Shown here: piece after piece, positions 8,725 through 16,769 of the stretch | Layout: each line of letters opens with the position of its first letter | How positions within the stretch are numbered: the first letter of the stretch is position 1 | NCBI GenBank assembly: GCA_018223085.1 | Contig: JAAEZB010000022.1 | Location: forward strand, 1 to 43,096 | DNA: 43,096 nt | From: Paracoccaceae bacterium | GTDB taxonomy: Bacteria; Pseudomonadota; Alphaproteobacteria; Rhodobacterales; Rhodobacteraceae | Direction of reading: 5' to 3' | Program-made: the position numbers and the translations under genes | The notes under the pieces: generated by a model | Seen by the model: the letters and a program-made list of their open reading frames with translations, nothing else | What the model was told of the DNA's origin: nothing | Databases searched by the model: none

Positions 8725-8766
8725 ATCAACAGTTTTAAATATTAAAAATCAAAGCACTATACGATA

Positions 8767-8787
8767 AATGTAAAAACCTTTCACATT
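8767..8787. promoter_or_regulatory. 21-bp palindrome, distal copy (operator candidate)
   Basis: AATGTAAA-N5-TTCACATT. It fits the same pattern, AATGTRAA-N5-TTYACATT, as the element at 8826-8846; the centres are 59 bp apart. The outer arms extend to a perfect 9-bp pair, GATAAATGT/ACATTTATC (8763-8771 and 8783-8791). It is in the AT-rich gap before the DUF2852 gene. Confidence 0.55.
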
Positions 8788-8825
8788 TATCCTTGCAAAG
8801 TGACAGCCCCCTCCTCATCTATTGT

Positions 8826-8846
8826 AATGTGAAGACGATTTACATT
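8826..8846. promoter_or_regulatory. 21-bp palindrome, proximal copy (operator candidate)
   Basis: AATGTGAA-N5-TTTACATT, the second copy of the pattern at 8767-8787. It ends 26 bases before the DUF2852 start codon, so a bound protein would cover the transcription start or leader region. The regulator is not known. Confidence 0.55.
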
Positions 8847-8872
8847 TCATTCCAGTTCACGGAGACACCGCA

Positions 8873-9298
8873 ATGACACCGACCGCCGCCGCCTCTTATA
8901 CTTCCCGCCCGATGGGATGGTTTGCGCGGGCCGAAGCTTGGCTCGATGACAAAGGCAAGGGCGCATGGATTGCAGCCATGGTCCTTGGCTTCATCTTCTT
9001 CTGGCCCATTGGCCTCGCCCTCGTATTCTACATCACCTACACCAATCGCTGGAGCAAAAACATGTTCGCCAAATCCTGCCGCCGTTCGTCCCGTCATCAT
9101 CACATGGCGGCCATGACCCCGACCGGCAACTCTGCCTTCGACGCCTACCGCGTAGACACCCTGCGCCGCCTCGAAGAAGAACAGCAGAATTTCGAATCCT
9201 TCCTCGAACGTCTGCGCGAGGCCAAAGACAAGGCCGAGTTCGACGCCTTCATGGATGAGCGTGCCACCAAAGCTGCCGAACCCAAGACCGACGCCTGA
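8873..9298 (+). CDS. DUF2852 membrane protein
   Basis: This 141-residue protein has the DUF2852 layout: an N-terminal amphipathic part (M-G-W-F-A-R-A-E-A-W-L-D-D-K-G-K-G), one membrane helix at about residues 32-54 with the F-F-W-P-I-G signature, a short basic loop with a His triplet, and a C-terminal coiled coil (about 94-130, L-R-R-L-E-E-E-Q-Q-N-F). The family is widespread in Alphaproteobacteria with no proven function. A GGAG (8861-8864) lies 8 bases before the ATG. The gene stands alone, and two copies of one palindrome precede it, so it is likely a regulated, single-gene unit. Confidence 0.85.
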   Translation: MTPTAAASYTSRPMGWFARAEAWLDDKGKGAWIAAMVLGFIFFWPIGLALVFYITYTNRWSKNMFAKSCRRSSRHHHMAAMTPTGNSAFDAYRVDTLRRLEEEQQNFESFLERLREAKDKAEFDAFMDERATKAAEPKTDA

Positions 9299-9308
9299 TC
9301 GCGTCCCC

Positions 9309-9338
9309 TGCGCCCCGTCCTTCCCTCGGCGGGGCGCA
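9309..9338 (+). terminator. GC-rich hairpin after the DUF2852 gene
   Basis: TGCGCCCCG and CGGGGCGCA form a 9-bp stem (9309-9317 with 9330-9338) 11 bases after the DUF2852 stop. No T-run follows, so termination strength is uncertain. Confidence 0.4.
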
Positions 9339-9348
9339 TATGCCATCC

Positions 9349-9392
9349 TCGCACCGACGTAATACCGACGTTATACAGACGGGATACCGACC
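9349..9392 (+). repeat. 11-bp tandem repeat array, copy B (4 units)
   Basis: Four consecutive 11-mers: TCGCACCGACG, TAATACCGACG, TTATACAGACG and GGATACCGACC. The array ends 6 bases before the start codon of the RDD gene and so fills the place where a ribosome site would be. Confidence 0.75.
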
Positions 9393-9398
9393 CCCAAA

Positions 9399-9848
9399 AT
9401 GAGCTACCGCGACTACACCCTCCCCGACCCCGAGACACAGCCGGAATTCTATGCCGACGTGCCGACGAAACGCCTCGTGGCCTTCGCGATCGACACCGTG
9501 GTGAGCATCCTGATCGCGCTCCTCATCCTGCCTTTCACGGCCTTTATCGGCATCTTTTTCTTTGCTTTTCTCGTGTCTGCCTCGGGATTCATCTACCGCG
9601 TGGTGACGCTGGCCACTGGCTCGGCCACATGGGGCATGCGCCTTGTTTCATTGGAGATGCGTGACCGCGCCGGGCAACGCTTTGACCTCGCAACCGCCTT
9701 CCTGCACACGGTCGGCTTCTACATTTCCTGCGCTGTCTTCCCGCTGCAACTGATCTCGGTCATCCTGATGCTCACCACTGCCCGCGCTCAGGGCCTAAGC
9801 GATCACCTCTTGGGGAGCGTGGCCATCAACCGCAGCGCGCGGTTCTGA
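9399..9848 (+). CDS. RDD family membrane protein
   Basis: This 149-residue protein has the RDD domain: T-K-R-L-V-A-F-A-I-D-T-V near residue 23 gives the Arg and Asp after which the family is named. Two hydrophobic segments (about 31-70) follow, then G-M-R-L-V-S-L-E-M-R-D and a third hydrophobic region near 110-127, and a final D-H-L-L-G-S. RDD proteins are inner-membrane proteins of mostly unknown role; some have been linked to ion exchange. The ATG has no Shine-Dalgarno sequence, because an 11-bp repeat array occupies the upstream bases. It is 64 bases before bpt, in the same direction. Confidence 0.85.
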   Translation: MSYRDYTLPDPETQPEFYADVPTKRLVAFAIDTVVSILIALLILPFTAFIGIFFFAFLVSASGFIYRVVTLATGSATWGMRLVSLEMRDRAGQRFDLATAFLHTVGFYISCAVFPLQLISVILMLTTARAQGLSDHLLGSVAINRSARF

Positions 9849-9912
9849 CAAGGGGTTGGCGCGCCCCGGAACGCTTGCTATCGTCGTATGAAACGCCGAA
9901 CGACGGAGCCCC

Positions 9913-10734
9913 ATGCGCCACACCCTGCCTCTCGCGCCCCAGTTCTATGTGACTGCGCCCCAGCCCTGCCCCTATCTTGAAGGCCGCATGGAGCGCAAAC
10001 TCTTTACCGCGCTTCAGGGGGAGCATGCCGAGACGCTCAATGACGCGCTCTCACACCAAGGGTTTCGCCGCTCGCAGAACGTCCTTTACCGGCCGTCCTG
10101 TAGCGATTGCGCCGCCTGTCTCTCGGCCCGGATCGACGTCTCGAAATTCACCCTTACCAAGAGCCAGAAACGCACCATCCGGCGCAATGCCCATCTGGCG
10201 CGCCGCGCCACCTCGCCTTGGGCCACAGAGGACCAATTCGCTCTCTTTCGCCGCTATCTCGACACCCGCCACGCCGATGGCGGCATGGCCGATATGGATG
10301 TGTTCGAATTTGCCGCGATGATCGAGGAAACCCCGATCCGCAGCCGCGTTATCGAATATACCGACAAGGACGACCATCGCCTAATCGGTGTCGCCCTGAC
10401 CGATGTGATCAATGACGGGCTGAGCATGGTCTATTCCTTCTTTGAACCCGACCTGCCCCGCCAGAGCCTTGGCACCTACCTAATCCTCGATCATATCGAG
10501 ATCGCCCGCGAGGCGGGCCTGCCCTATGTCTATCTCGGCTACTGGGTGCCCGGCAGTTCCAAGATGGGCTACAAGGCGCGCTTTGCCGGGCTCGAAGTGT
10601 TTTTCGGCGGCAAATGGCAGCCCATCGGCGATCCCGAACGCTTTGATACCGCGCGCCATCCGCTCTCGACCGATCCCATCGCCGAGCAGGTCGCCAATAT
10701 CTCCCTGCCCGACACCCGCAACTCCGGCAGCTGA
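9913..10734 (+). CDS. bpt: aspartate/glutamate leucyltransferase (Bpt)
   Basis: Bpt attaches leucine from Leu-tRNA to proteins that begin with Asp or Glu, making them substrates of the ClpS/ClpAP N-degron route. The 273-residue length is typical. The ATE N-terminal domain shows C-P-Y-L (residues 19-22) and the C-S-D-C-A-A-C cluster (about 58-64). The C-terminal GNAT-like part carries [26 protein letters not shown] and Y-K-A-R-F. GGAG lies shortly before the ATG. It converges with the YcaQ-like gene; the stops are 2 bases apart, with no visible terminator between them. Confidence 0.95.
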   Translation: MRHTLPLAPQFYVTAPQPCPYLEGRMERKLFTALQGEHAETLNDALSHQGFRRSQNVLYRPSCSDCAACLSARIDVSKFTLTKSQKRTIRRNAHLARRATSPWATEDQFALFRRYLDTRHADGGMADMDVFEFAAMIEETPIRSRVIEYTDKDDHRLIGVALTDVINDGLSMVYSFFEPDLPRQSLGTYLILDHIEIAREAGLPYVYLGYWVPGSSKMGYKARFAGLEVFFGGKWQPIGDPERFDTARHPLSTDPIAEQVANISLPDTRNSGS

Positions 10735-10736
10735 CG

Positions 10737-11900
10737 CTAGGACACCGACCAAACAACCTCTTTCAGGCCCGCGAGCTTTGCCAATCGGGTCAACTCGGCC
10801 TCGACTTTCGCCGCCCGTTTCCCTGTGCGCAACCGATCCGTTTCGAGCCAATAGTTGGTCAGGGTCAGCGTGCCTTTTGCACGATCCCCCTTGGCCTCAA
10901 TGCGGCCAACGAAACGGTTCCCCTCCAGAAGGGGATAGACGTAGTAGCCCCATTTGCGTTTCGCGGCGGGGACAAACATCTCGACCGTATAGTCAAAACC
11001 GAAAAGCCGCGCGAGGCGCGCTCGGTCACGGATTGCAGGGTCGAACGGGTTGAGGATTCGCAGCCGTGACGTCGGTTCTTTCAAGGCCGCGATACGCGCC
11101 TCGATATCCGCGCAGGCCAGCGCAGGCATCCAGCGGCCATCGGCCCCCTGCACTTCGACCTCCACAATCTCCGCTGCCATACGCGCCGCCCAGATCTTGA
11201 CCTCCTGTGCCGTGCAGGCATCCCAGAACCTCTGAATCTCGCCGGGCGTCCCAAAACCGATCCGGTCAAGCGCCGTATCGCACAAACGGGCGATCTGCTC
11301 CTCATCACTGAACACCGGCAAATCCTGCGGAAAGACGCGCTCTGCCAGATCGTAATGCTTGGTGAATCCATCCCGATGCGATGTCGCCAATTCGCCAGAA
11401 TACCAAAGGTAGTCGAGCACCATCTTATGCGGTGGACGCGTCCACATGGCTTTGTCGCCTTTGACCTTAGTCTCGAAGTCATGGGTCGAAAGCGGCCCTT
11501 CTTCCGTAATGCGGCGGATCACCTGCGCGATCAGCTCCGCATCCAGATGCCTGCCGAACCAATTCGACCGGCCAACCTGTTCCTTCTTGCGCTGAAACTG
11601 GCGTTGCCACATGGGCAGGAACTCCATCGGCAGCACCGAAGCATCATGGGTGAAATGCTCAAACACCTGCCGCCGATCGCGCAGCAGAGGGTCAAGCATA
11701 GGCTCGCGGTAATTCTGGTTGCGACTCCACAGGATATGGTGATGTGCACGAGACACCACCTGGATGGTATCGAGCTGCACGAAACCCAATCTCTTAATGA
11801 GATCGAGGGCGTCCAATGGCCCCGTGGGCACTTGGGCAAGACCATGTGAGGTCAGCCACAAGGCGCGGGCTGTGCGATTGTCGATTTTTAGTCGCGTCAA
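10737..11900 (-). CDS. YcaQ/AlkX-like winged-helix DNA glycosylase family protein
   Basis: The 387-residue protein belongs to the DUF1006/HTH_42 family. E. coli YcaQ in this family unhooks DNA interstrand crosslinks. Seen here: G-F-V-Q-L-D-T-I near residue 36 (the Q-phi-D motif in the catalytic region), V-S-R-A-H-H-H-I-L-W-S-R, and E-H-F-T-H-D-A-S-V-L-P, all family hallmarks. The start appears to be TTG at 11900, because a TGA precedes it in frame at 11904-11906 and there is no upstream alternative. Its close homology to YcaQ supports DNA repair, but substrate is inferred from the family only. Confidence 0.85.
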   Translation of the reverse strand: MTRLKIDNRTARALWLTSHGLAQVPTGPLDALDLIKRLGFVQLDTIQVVSRAHHHILWSRNQNYREPMLDPLLRDRRQVFEHFTHDASVLPMEFLPMWQRQFQRKKEQVGRSNWFGRHLDAELIAQVIRRITEEGPLSTHDFETKVKGDKAMWTRPPHKMVLDYLWYSGELATSHRDGFTKHYDLAERVFPQDLPVFSDEEQIARLCDTALDRIGFGTPGEIQRFWDACTAQEVKIWAARMAAEIVEVEVQGADGRWMPALACADIEARIAALKEPTSRLRILNPFDPAIRDRARLARLFGFDYTVEMFVPAAKRKWGYYVYPLLEGNRFVGRIEAKGDRAKGTLTLTNYWLETDRLRTGKRAAKVEAELTRLAKLAGLKEVVWSVS

Positions 11901-11992
11901 AGGTCAACACCCCCTCATGTTCTACCTTTGTTTCACATCGAAGGGCGAAGGAAAAGACCTCTGCCACCTCGCCCTAATCCCCCCTAAAAGCA

Positions 11993-12017
11993 AAACGGGG
12001 GCCAAGGGCCCCCGTTT
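11993..12017 (-). terminator. terminator of the TRAP transporter operon
   Basis: An 11-bp perfect stem, AAACGGGGGCC/GGCCCCCGTTT, with a three-base loop. On the minus strand it is followed by TTGCTTTT, giving an intrinsic terminator 29 bases after the large-permease stop codon. Confidence 0.85.
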
Positions 12018-12045
12018 CTTGTCTCAGCCTGTCAGGCCCCGCCCC

Positions 12046-14400
12046 TTAGTTCGGGATCAACGCCGGCAGGATCGTCACGATGGACGGGAAGAACCACAGG
12101 ATCCCAAGCCCCGCCACCTGAATGAGCACGAAGGGAATGATACCCTTATAGATATGCCCGGTCGTGACCTCTTTGGGCGCCACGCCACGCAGGTAGAACA
12201 GCGCAAAGCCAAATGGCGGCGTCAGGAACGAAGTCTGAAGGTTCACAGCGATCATGATCGTGACCCATTTCGGATCGAAGTAAGAACCATAGATCACCGG
12301 CCCAACAATCGGGATCACGATGTAGATGATCTCAAGGAAGTCGAGCACAAAGCCCAGAACGAACAGCACCAGCATCACGATCAGGAAGGCCGTCGCCGGG
12401 TTATCAAAGGACTTCAGGAAGCCTTGGATATAGTGTTCACCGCCGAACGAGATCACCACGAGGTTCAGAAGCTGAGAGCCAATCAAGATGGTAAAGACCA
12501 TCGAGGTGACCTTCGCCGTCTCCCGCACAATTGGCGTCAGAACCTTGCCCCGGAACAACACCCAGCACCCATAGAGGATACCGAACATCGCAAAGAGGTA
12601 GGCGCTCTTGGCCACGGCGAAGGCGATCCAGTTCTCGATGGTCACCACTTCCTGATTGACGCGCAGGTCAAAGTTGATGCCCACGAGGATCATGATGATG
12701 ATTGCGAAAGTCGACCAGATGATGATCCGGCCCGATTTCTCGTCATCCTGAAGCTTGCGGAAGGCCGCCAGCATGATCGCACCGCCAGCCCCAAGCGCCG
12801 CTGCCGGCGTCGGGTTGGTGATGCCACCAAGGATCGAGCCAAGGACGGCGACGATCAGGACGAGCGGCGGGAAGACCACGCGCAAAAGCTCGTTCTTGCC
12901 CAAAAGCCCGGCCGCATAGCGACAGCCATAAAGCGCGATGGCAATCGGAATGGCGAGAAACACCACCGTCATGCCCGGCGTCGTCTCCGGCGTAATCAGC
13001 AAAGCATCCACAATCAGCGCCAGCAGGATACCGCCTGCCCCGATCACGAGCGGACGGGTGTCTTGCGACGGCCCGACACCCCGTGCCGTGGTCAGCACGA
13101 AAGCCAGCAAAAGGAAGCCGATGGCGATGCCTGACCCGATCGGGGCCGCATTGTCGAGCTTGTCTTTATAGGCTGCCGCGATTTCCGCATCGGTCAGCTG
13201 GTGCGATTCCTGCACTCCGCCCGCCGCGTCAATCTCGGTTTGCTCGGCCACCGCCTGATCCCAAGCCTCCTGACCGTGTAGTTCGATCATCGCAGCCTGA
13301 CATTGCTCATCAACCTTAGTGCGCAAGCTCGCAGTCTGACCAGCATCGGAATAGCTGTCGACGATGACGCTCTGACTGCCGATAAGACCAATGTTGCTAA
13401 GGCCGATCATCCCCACGACAAGAAGCGCAGGCATACCAAGGAACCACATAAGGCCATGGTTGCGACCAATCGGTTCGCTATTAGAGGCGCCAAGTTCAAC
13501 CGCCGGAGCGTTCTTGGGGTTCAAGAGCGCATAGCCAAAAGCATAAAGTGCATAAAGCACCGCCAGCATGATCCCCGGCAGCAGCGCCGCCTGGAACAGG
13601 GTGCCGACCGACACAACCGCCGGTTCGCCCAGATAGGTCAGCGCGTCCGAACACCCCGCAGTCTGTGCACGTTGTTCCTGTGCTGCCGAGTAGAGGTCGC
13701 CCGCCAGCGTGCCAAGAAGCACGATCACGATCGACGGCGGAATAATCTGGCCAAGTGTCCCCGAGGCCGCGATGACCCCGGTGGCAAGCTTCGGCGAATA
13801 GCCGTTCTTGAGCATGGTCGGTAGCGACAAAAGACCCATGGTCACCACGGTCGCGCCCACGATCCCGGTCGAGGCGGCAAGGAAGGCCCCCACAACAACA
13901 ACCGATACCGCAAGGCCACCCGGAAGCGGGCCAAAGACCCGTGCCATGGTGGTCAGAAGCTCGTTGGCGATCTTAGAGCGTTCCAGCGTGATCCCCATCA
14001 GAACGAACATCAGAACTGCCAAAAGCGTTTCAATCGACGCCCCCGCGAGAACACGTTCGTTCATCCGGTTGACGATAAACGACAGGTTGCGGTCCATCGC
14101 CTGTTCCCAGCCACCCGGGAAAATCGGCTCTGCGATACGTGGCAGATCCGGGTATCGGAAAACCGATATCGCATCCGGCCGCACGCCCTGTGCGATCAGG
14201 TCCGAATACATCGTCGACCCCGAGTCGATCGCCTGGTGGATCAGGATGCCCGCGCTATCAAGCGCTGCGATAATCCCGAATGAAATGACCCCGGCGCCAC
14301 CGATGGCAAACGCCACCGGAAAGCCCGAAAGAATACCCCCGAAGAGGCAGAGAAAGACGATAATCAGGCCGATTTCGACCCCATCAAGTCCGAAAAGCAT
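12046..14400 (-). CDS. TRAP transporter large permease, DctM type, with long insertion
   Basis: The 784-residue membrane protein is the channel subunit of a sodium-driven TRAP importer. Family features include G-F-P-V-A-F-A-I-G-G near the N-terminus, G-A-T-V-V-T-M-G-L-L-S-L-P-T-M, S-G-T-L-G-Q-I-I-P-P-S (the ion/substrate loop), and N-L-Q-T-S-F-L-T-P-P-F-G-F-A-L in the C-terminal part. Typical DctM proteins have about 430 residues. Here roughly residues 310-530 are extra: more membrane segments around an acidic soluble stretch of about 80 residues. This long form goes with the TakP/FcbT-type systems (COG4664). The ATG at 14400 lies 17 bases after the small-permease stop, and a strong terminator follows the gene. 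Confidence 0.93.
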   Translation of the reverse strand: MLFGLDGVEIGLIIVFLCLFGGILSGFPVAFAIGGAGVISFGIIAALDSAGILIHQAIDSGSTMYSDLIAQGVRPDAISVFRYPDLPRIAEPIFPGGWEQAMDRNLSFIVNRMNERVLAGASIETLLAVLMFVLMGITLERSKIANELLTTMARVFGPLPGGLAVSVVVVGAFLAASTGIVGATVVTMGLLSLPTMLKNGYSPKLATGVIAASGTLGQIIPPSIVIVLLGTLAGDLYSAAQEQRAQTAGCSDALTYLGEPAVVSVGTLFQAALLPGIMLAVLYALYAFGYALLNPKNAPAVELGASNSEPIGRNHGLMWFLGMPALLVVGMIGLSNIGLIGSQSVIVDSYSDAGQTASLRTKVDEQCQAAMIELHGQEAWDQAVAEQTEIDAAGGVQESHQLTDAEIAAAYKDKLDNAAPIGSGIAIGFLLLAFVLTTARGVGPSQDTRPLVIGAGGILLALIVDALLITPETTPGMTVVFLAIPIAIALYGCRYAAGLLGKNELLRVVFPPLVLIVAVLGSILGGITNPTPAAALGAGGAIMLAAFRKLQDDEKSGRIIIWSTFAIIIMILVGINFDLRVNQEVVTIENWIAFAVAKSAYLFAMFGILYGCWVLFRGKVLTPIVRETAKVTSMVFTILIGSQLLNLVVISFGGEHYIQGFLKSFDNPATAFLIVMLVLFVLGFVLDFLEIIYIVIPIVGPVIYGSYFDPKWVTIMIAVNLQTSFLTPPFGFALFYLRGVAPKEVTTGHIYKGIIPFVLIQVAGLGILWFFPSIVTILPALIPN

Positions 14401-14417
14401 GAGTTCTGCCCCTATTC

Positions 14418-15332
14418 CTAATGCGTGCCTTCATAGGCTTCTTCACCCTCGCCGAGAGTATCCCGGTCGAGGTATTTCCCTTCACTGTCCATGCCCTCTT
14501 TCCACTCAAGGTAAGAGCGGTAGAAGAACGCGATCGCATGCAGGAACACGAGACCGGCAAAGGACACCAGAAGAATTTTGAAGAGGAAGTAGCCATTGAA
14601 GCCGTTGGGCGAGAAACCGATGGTTTCCACGTTCCATTTGAGGATGCGCGCTTTGCGCATCAAAAGTTCGACCTTGTCCGAGGCCGAAACCTTGGGCGTC
14701 ACAAGGTGGCGCCACATGAAGAACCAGCCATACATCCACGTCAGAACCGCCGCCGGCATCATGAAGATGAGCGCGCCAAACATATCGATGATCTTCTTGG
14801 TGCGATAGGACACCGCCGAATACACGAGGTCGACCCGCACATGCCCGCCCTGCACAAACGTGTAGGTGGCGCACATGGTGACGATCATCGCGTTATAAAA
14901 CTTGAGCTCTTCCGCCCACCAACTCACGTCATGAGTCAGGAATTCCACGTTCCAGATCAGCGAGATCTCGGCCACGGTGAAAATCCGCTGCATGAACACG
15001 ATGACGATCTGCTGCAGAACCATGATAAGACCGGCCCAGGCGAAGAAACGGCCGATTGTATTCGCCATCCCCTCAAGCACACGCACACAGCCCCACATGA
15101 AGGACCGGCGCCACAGGCCGATAGCCGTCACAATCAGGAAGATCGTGAAGACCACAAAGAAAAACTCGGTCGAGCCACCGTAATAGACAAAGCGCATAAG
15201 CGCCTGCTTGTCCTCGACGGTCTCAAGACCCCCCATCCACGAAAGCCATTGCCCCGGATGCGTAACCGCGTACCCGAAATTGACAAAAGCCTGTGCGATA
15301 TTGGTGAAACACCAGACGATTGCGTCCAGCAT
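14418..15332 (-). CDS. TRAP transporter small permease, DctQ type
   Basis: The 304-residue protein is the small membrane subunit that pairs with the large permease. It shows the DctQ features W-R-R-S-F-M-W-G and the helix pattern T-F-V-Q-G-G-H-V-R-V-D with the following K-K-I-I-D. It is longer than most DctQ proteins (160-200 residues) because of an extra N-terminal pair of membrane helices and a charged C-terminal tail, as in the COG4665 group linked to TakP-like binding proteins. It lies between the binding-protein and large-permease genes; a hairpin with a T-run lies upstream of it (15389-15413) and probably lowers its expression relative to the binding protein. Confidence 0.9.
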   Translation of the reverse strand: MLDAIVWCFTNIAQAFVNFGYAVTHPGQWLSWMGGLETVEDKQALMRFVYYGGSTEFFFVVFTIFLIVTAIGLWRRSFMWGCVRVLEGMANTIGRFFAWAGLIMVLQQIVIVFMQRIFTVAEISLIWNVEFLTHDVSWWAEELKFYNAMIVTMCATYTFVQGGHVRVDLVYSAVSYRTKKIIDMFGALIFMMPAAVLTWMYGWFFMWRHLVTPKVSASDKVELLMRKARILKWNVETIGFSPNGFNGYFLFKILLVSFAGLVFLHAIAFFYRSYLEWKEGMDSEGKYLDRDTLGEGEEAYEGTH

Positions 15333-15388
15333 GATCCCCCCATCCCCTTATAATTTTAGTGAGGTGCGCTGTCGCGACTTTCTGAAAA

Positions 15389-15413
15389 GGCCCCCCGAGT
15401 GGATCGGGGGGCC
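15389..15413 (-). terminator. internal terminator between binding-protein and permease genes
   Basis: GGCCCCCCGA/TCGGGGGGCC is a 10-bp perfect stem with a five-base loop, followed on the minus strand by TTTT. It lies 22 bases after the binding-protein stop codon. In TRAP operons such a partial stop makes the soluble binding protein more abundant than the membrane subunits. Confidence 0.8.
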
Positions 15414-15435
15414 TCCTCTATCTTGGCGATCAGGC

Positions 15436-16518
15436 TTAGCCCAGAACGCGGTCGCGCTGTGCGCGATAGGCGCTTTCGGACTTCTGGATCCAGCTCGAAG
15501 ACGCAGCCATCGAAGCGGAGAAGCTGTCGTAGATCTTCTTGTAGATCTCGTCGCCCATGTTCTCGGCGTGCACTTCTGCCGACGCCTTGCCGAACGCATC
15601 CCAAACGGAGTCCGGGAATTCGAGGGTTTTCACACCAGCCGACTGCAGACGCTGAAGCGCCGCACCGTTGTTGTTGAGGAACTGTGCCAGGTTCCACTGG
15701 TGGGTTTCCGCAGAAGCGATCTCGATGATCTTCTGGTGTGCCGGCGACAGGCTGTTGAAGACTTCACGGTTGGTCGCAACCGAGAGACCTGCGCCCGGCT
15801 CGTGGAAGCCTGCAGTGTAGTAGAACTTGGTGATTTCCTGGAAACCGGCTTTTTCGTCTGCCCAGGGGCCGATCCACTCGGTGCCGTCGATGGCGCCGGA
15901 TGCGAGGGCCTGATACACTTCCGCACCCGGAAGGTTCTGAACCGAAGCGCCAAGCTTGCCGAGCGCTTTACCGCCGAGACCCGGCATACGGAACTTGAGA
16001 CCGTTGAAGTCTTCCGGACCTTTGATTTCCTTGGAGAACCAGCCACCAGCTTGTGCACCGGTGTTGCCGCCGAGGAACGATTTGAGGCCAAAGATTTCGC
16101 CCAGTTCGTCATGCAGGCCCATGCCGTCGCCATGGTAGTACCAGTTGGCGAGTTCCTGTGCAGTCATACCGAAGGGAACCGCGGTGAAGAACGCGTAACC
16201 CGGGTGCTGACCCACAAAGTAGTAGTCGGCAGCGTGATACATGTCGGCCTGACCTGCGGTCACGGCGTCGAACACTTCGAACGCGCCGACGAGTTCGCCA
16301 GCGGCTTTAACGTCAACGGTCAGCATGCCGTCGGACATTGCAGTGATGCTGTCAGCGGTGCGCTGCGCGGCATCGAACACGCCCGCGAGGCCACGGCCCC
16401 AGGTCGTGACCATGGTCAGCGTGCGTTTGCCAGTGGCATACGCCGGAGCCGCCAGAGTGGTTGCAGCAGCAGCTGCGCCGCCCATAGCCGAAGTTTTAAG
16501 AAAAGAACGACGATCCAT
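15436..16518 (-). CDS. TRAP transporter substrate-binding protein (TakP/FcbT type), Tat signal
   Basis: The 360-residue protein starts M-D-R-R-S-F-L-K, a twin-arginine signal, followed by an Ala-rich hydrophobic core and A-Y-A-T, so it is exported folded to the periplasm. The mature part begins K-R-T-L-T-M-V-T-T-W and has the G-A-E-V-Y-Q-A-L-A-S-G-A-I-D-G-T-E-W-I-G-P-W motif of the mannitol/chloroaromatic/alpha-keto acid group. Rhodobacter sphaeroides TakP, a keto-acid binder, looks similar; the substrate here is not proven. The ATG at 16518 is chosen over the longer open frame because it gives the Tat signal directly. First gene of the operon, divergent from the sensor kinase. Confidence 0.93.
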   Translation of the reverse strand: MDRRSFLKTSAMGGAAAAATTLAAPAYATGKRTLTMVTTWGRGLAGVFDAAQRTADSITAMSDGMLTVDVKAAGELVGAFEVFDAVTAGQADMYHAADYYFVGQHPGYAFFTAVPFGMTAQELANWYYHGDGMGLHDELGEIFGLKSFLGGNTGAQAGGWFSKEIKGPEDFNGLKFRMPGLGGKALGKLGASVQNLPGAEVYQALASGAIDGTEWIGPWADEKAGFQEITKFYYTAGFHEPGAGLSVATNREVFNSLSPAHQKIIEIASAETHQWNLAQFLNNNGAALQRLQSAGVKTLEFPDSVWDAFGKASAEVHAENMGDEIYKKIYDSFSASMAASSSWIQKSESAYRAQRDRVLG

Positions 16519-16595
16519 AGAGTGCTTCCTCCCAGAATTTTTAACAGCCCGGCAAGCCGCGAACGGCCTGCGGACGGATCGTTGCAAGTGGCGCA

Positions 16596-16624
16596 AGCCT
16601 AGCCATGCAAGGTGCGGGTTGGAA
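16596..16624 (-). promoter_or_regulatory. possible promoter of the TRAP operon
   Basis: On the minus strand TTCCAA (16619-16624) and TAGGCT (16596-16601) are 17 bases apart. Both elements are poor matches, as expected for an activated promoter. The dyad at 16625-16640 would then be centred about 42 bases before the start of transcription. Confidence 0.35.
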
Positions 16625-16640
16625 TACCTAGTTCTGCGTA
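16625..16640. promoter_or_regulatory. dyad operator candidate between TRAP and two-component genes
   Basis: TACCTAGTTCTGCGTA has exact twofold symmetry as TAC-N2-AG-N2-CT-N2-GTA. The form, two TACnnAG half sites, suits a NarL/FixJ-type response regulator such as the one at 18191-18850. A second inverted pair, TTGGTG (16651-16656) and CACCAA (16668-16673), lies next to it. No other copy was noticed in the window. Confidence 0.55.
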
Positions 16641-16769
16641 TATACCCATCTTGGTGGTAGAAAATTTCACCAATTCCCCTCCAACAAGCTCAAAAGCTGC
16701 GCAACAGACGGCTTTTCATTGCAAAATCGCCTCTATGATTCGGGCTCGCAACATCGTAACGAATCAAAT

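Noticed and set aside
11764-13134. Long plus-strand open frame of 456 residues
   Set aside because: It is antisense to the YcaQ-like and TRAP permease genes, is very rich in Arg, His and Asp, and has no domain pattern; a GC-rich shadow frame.
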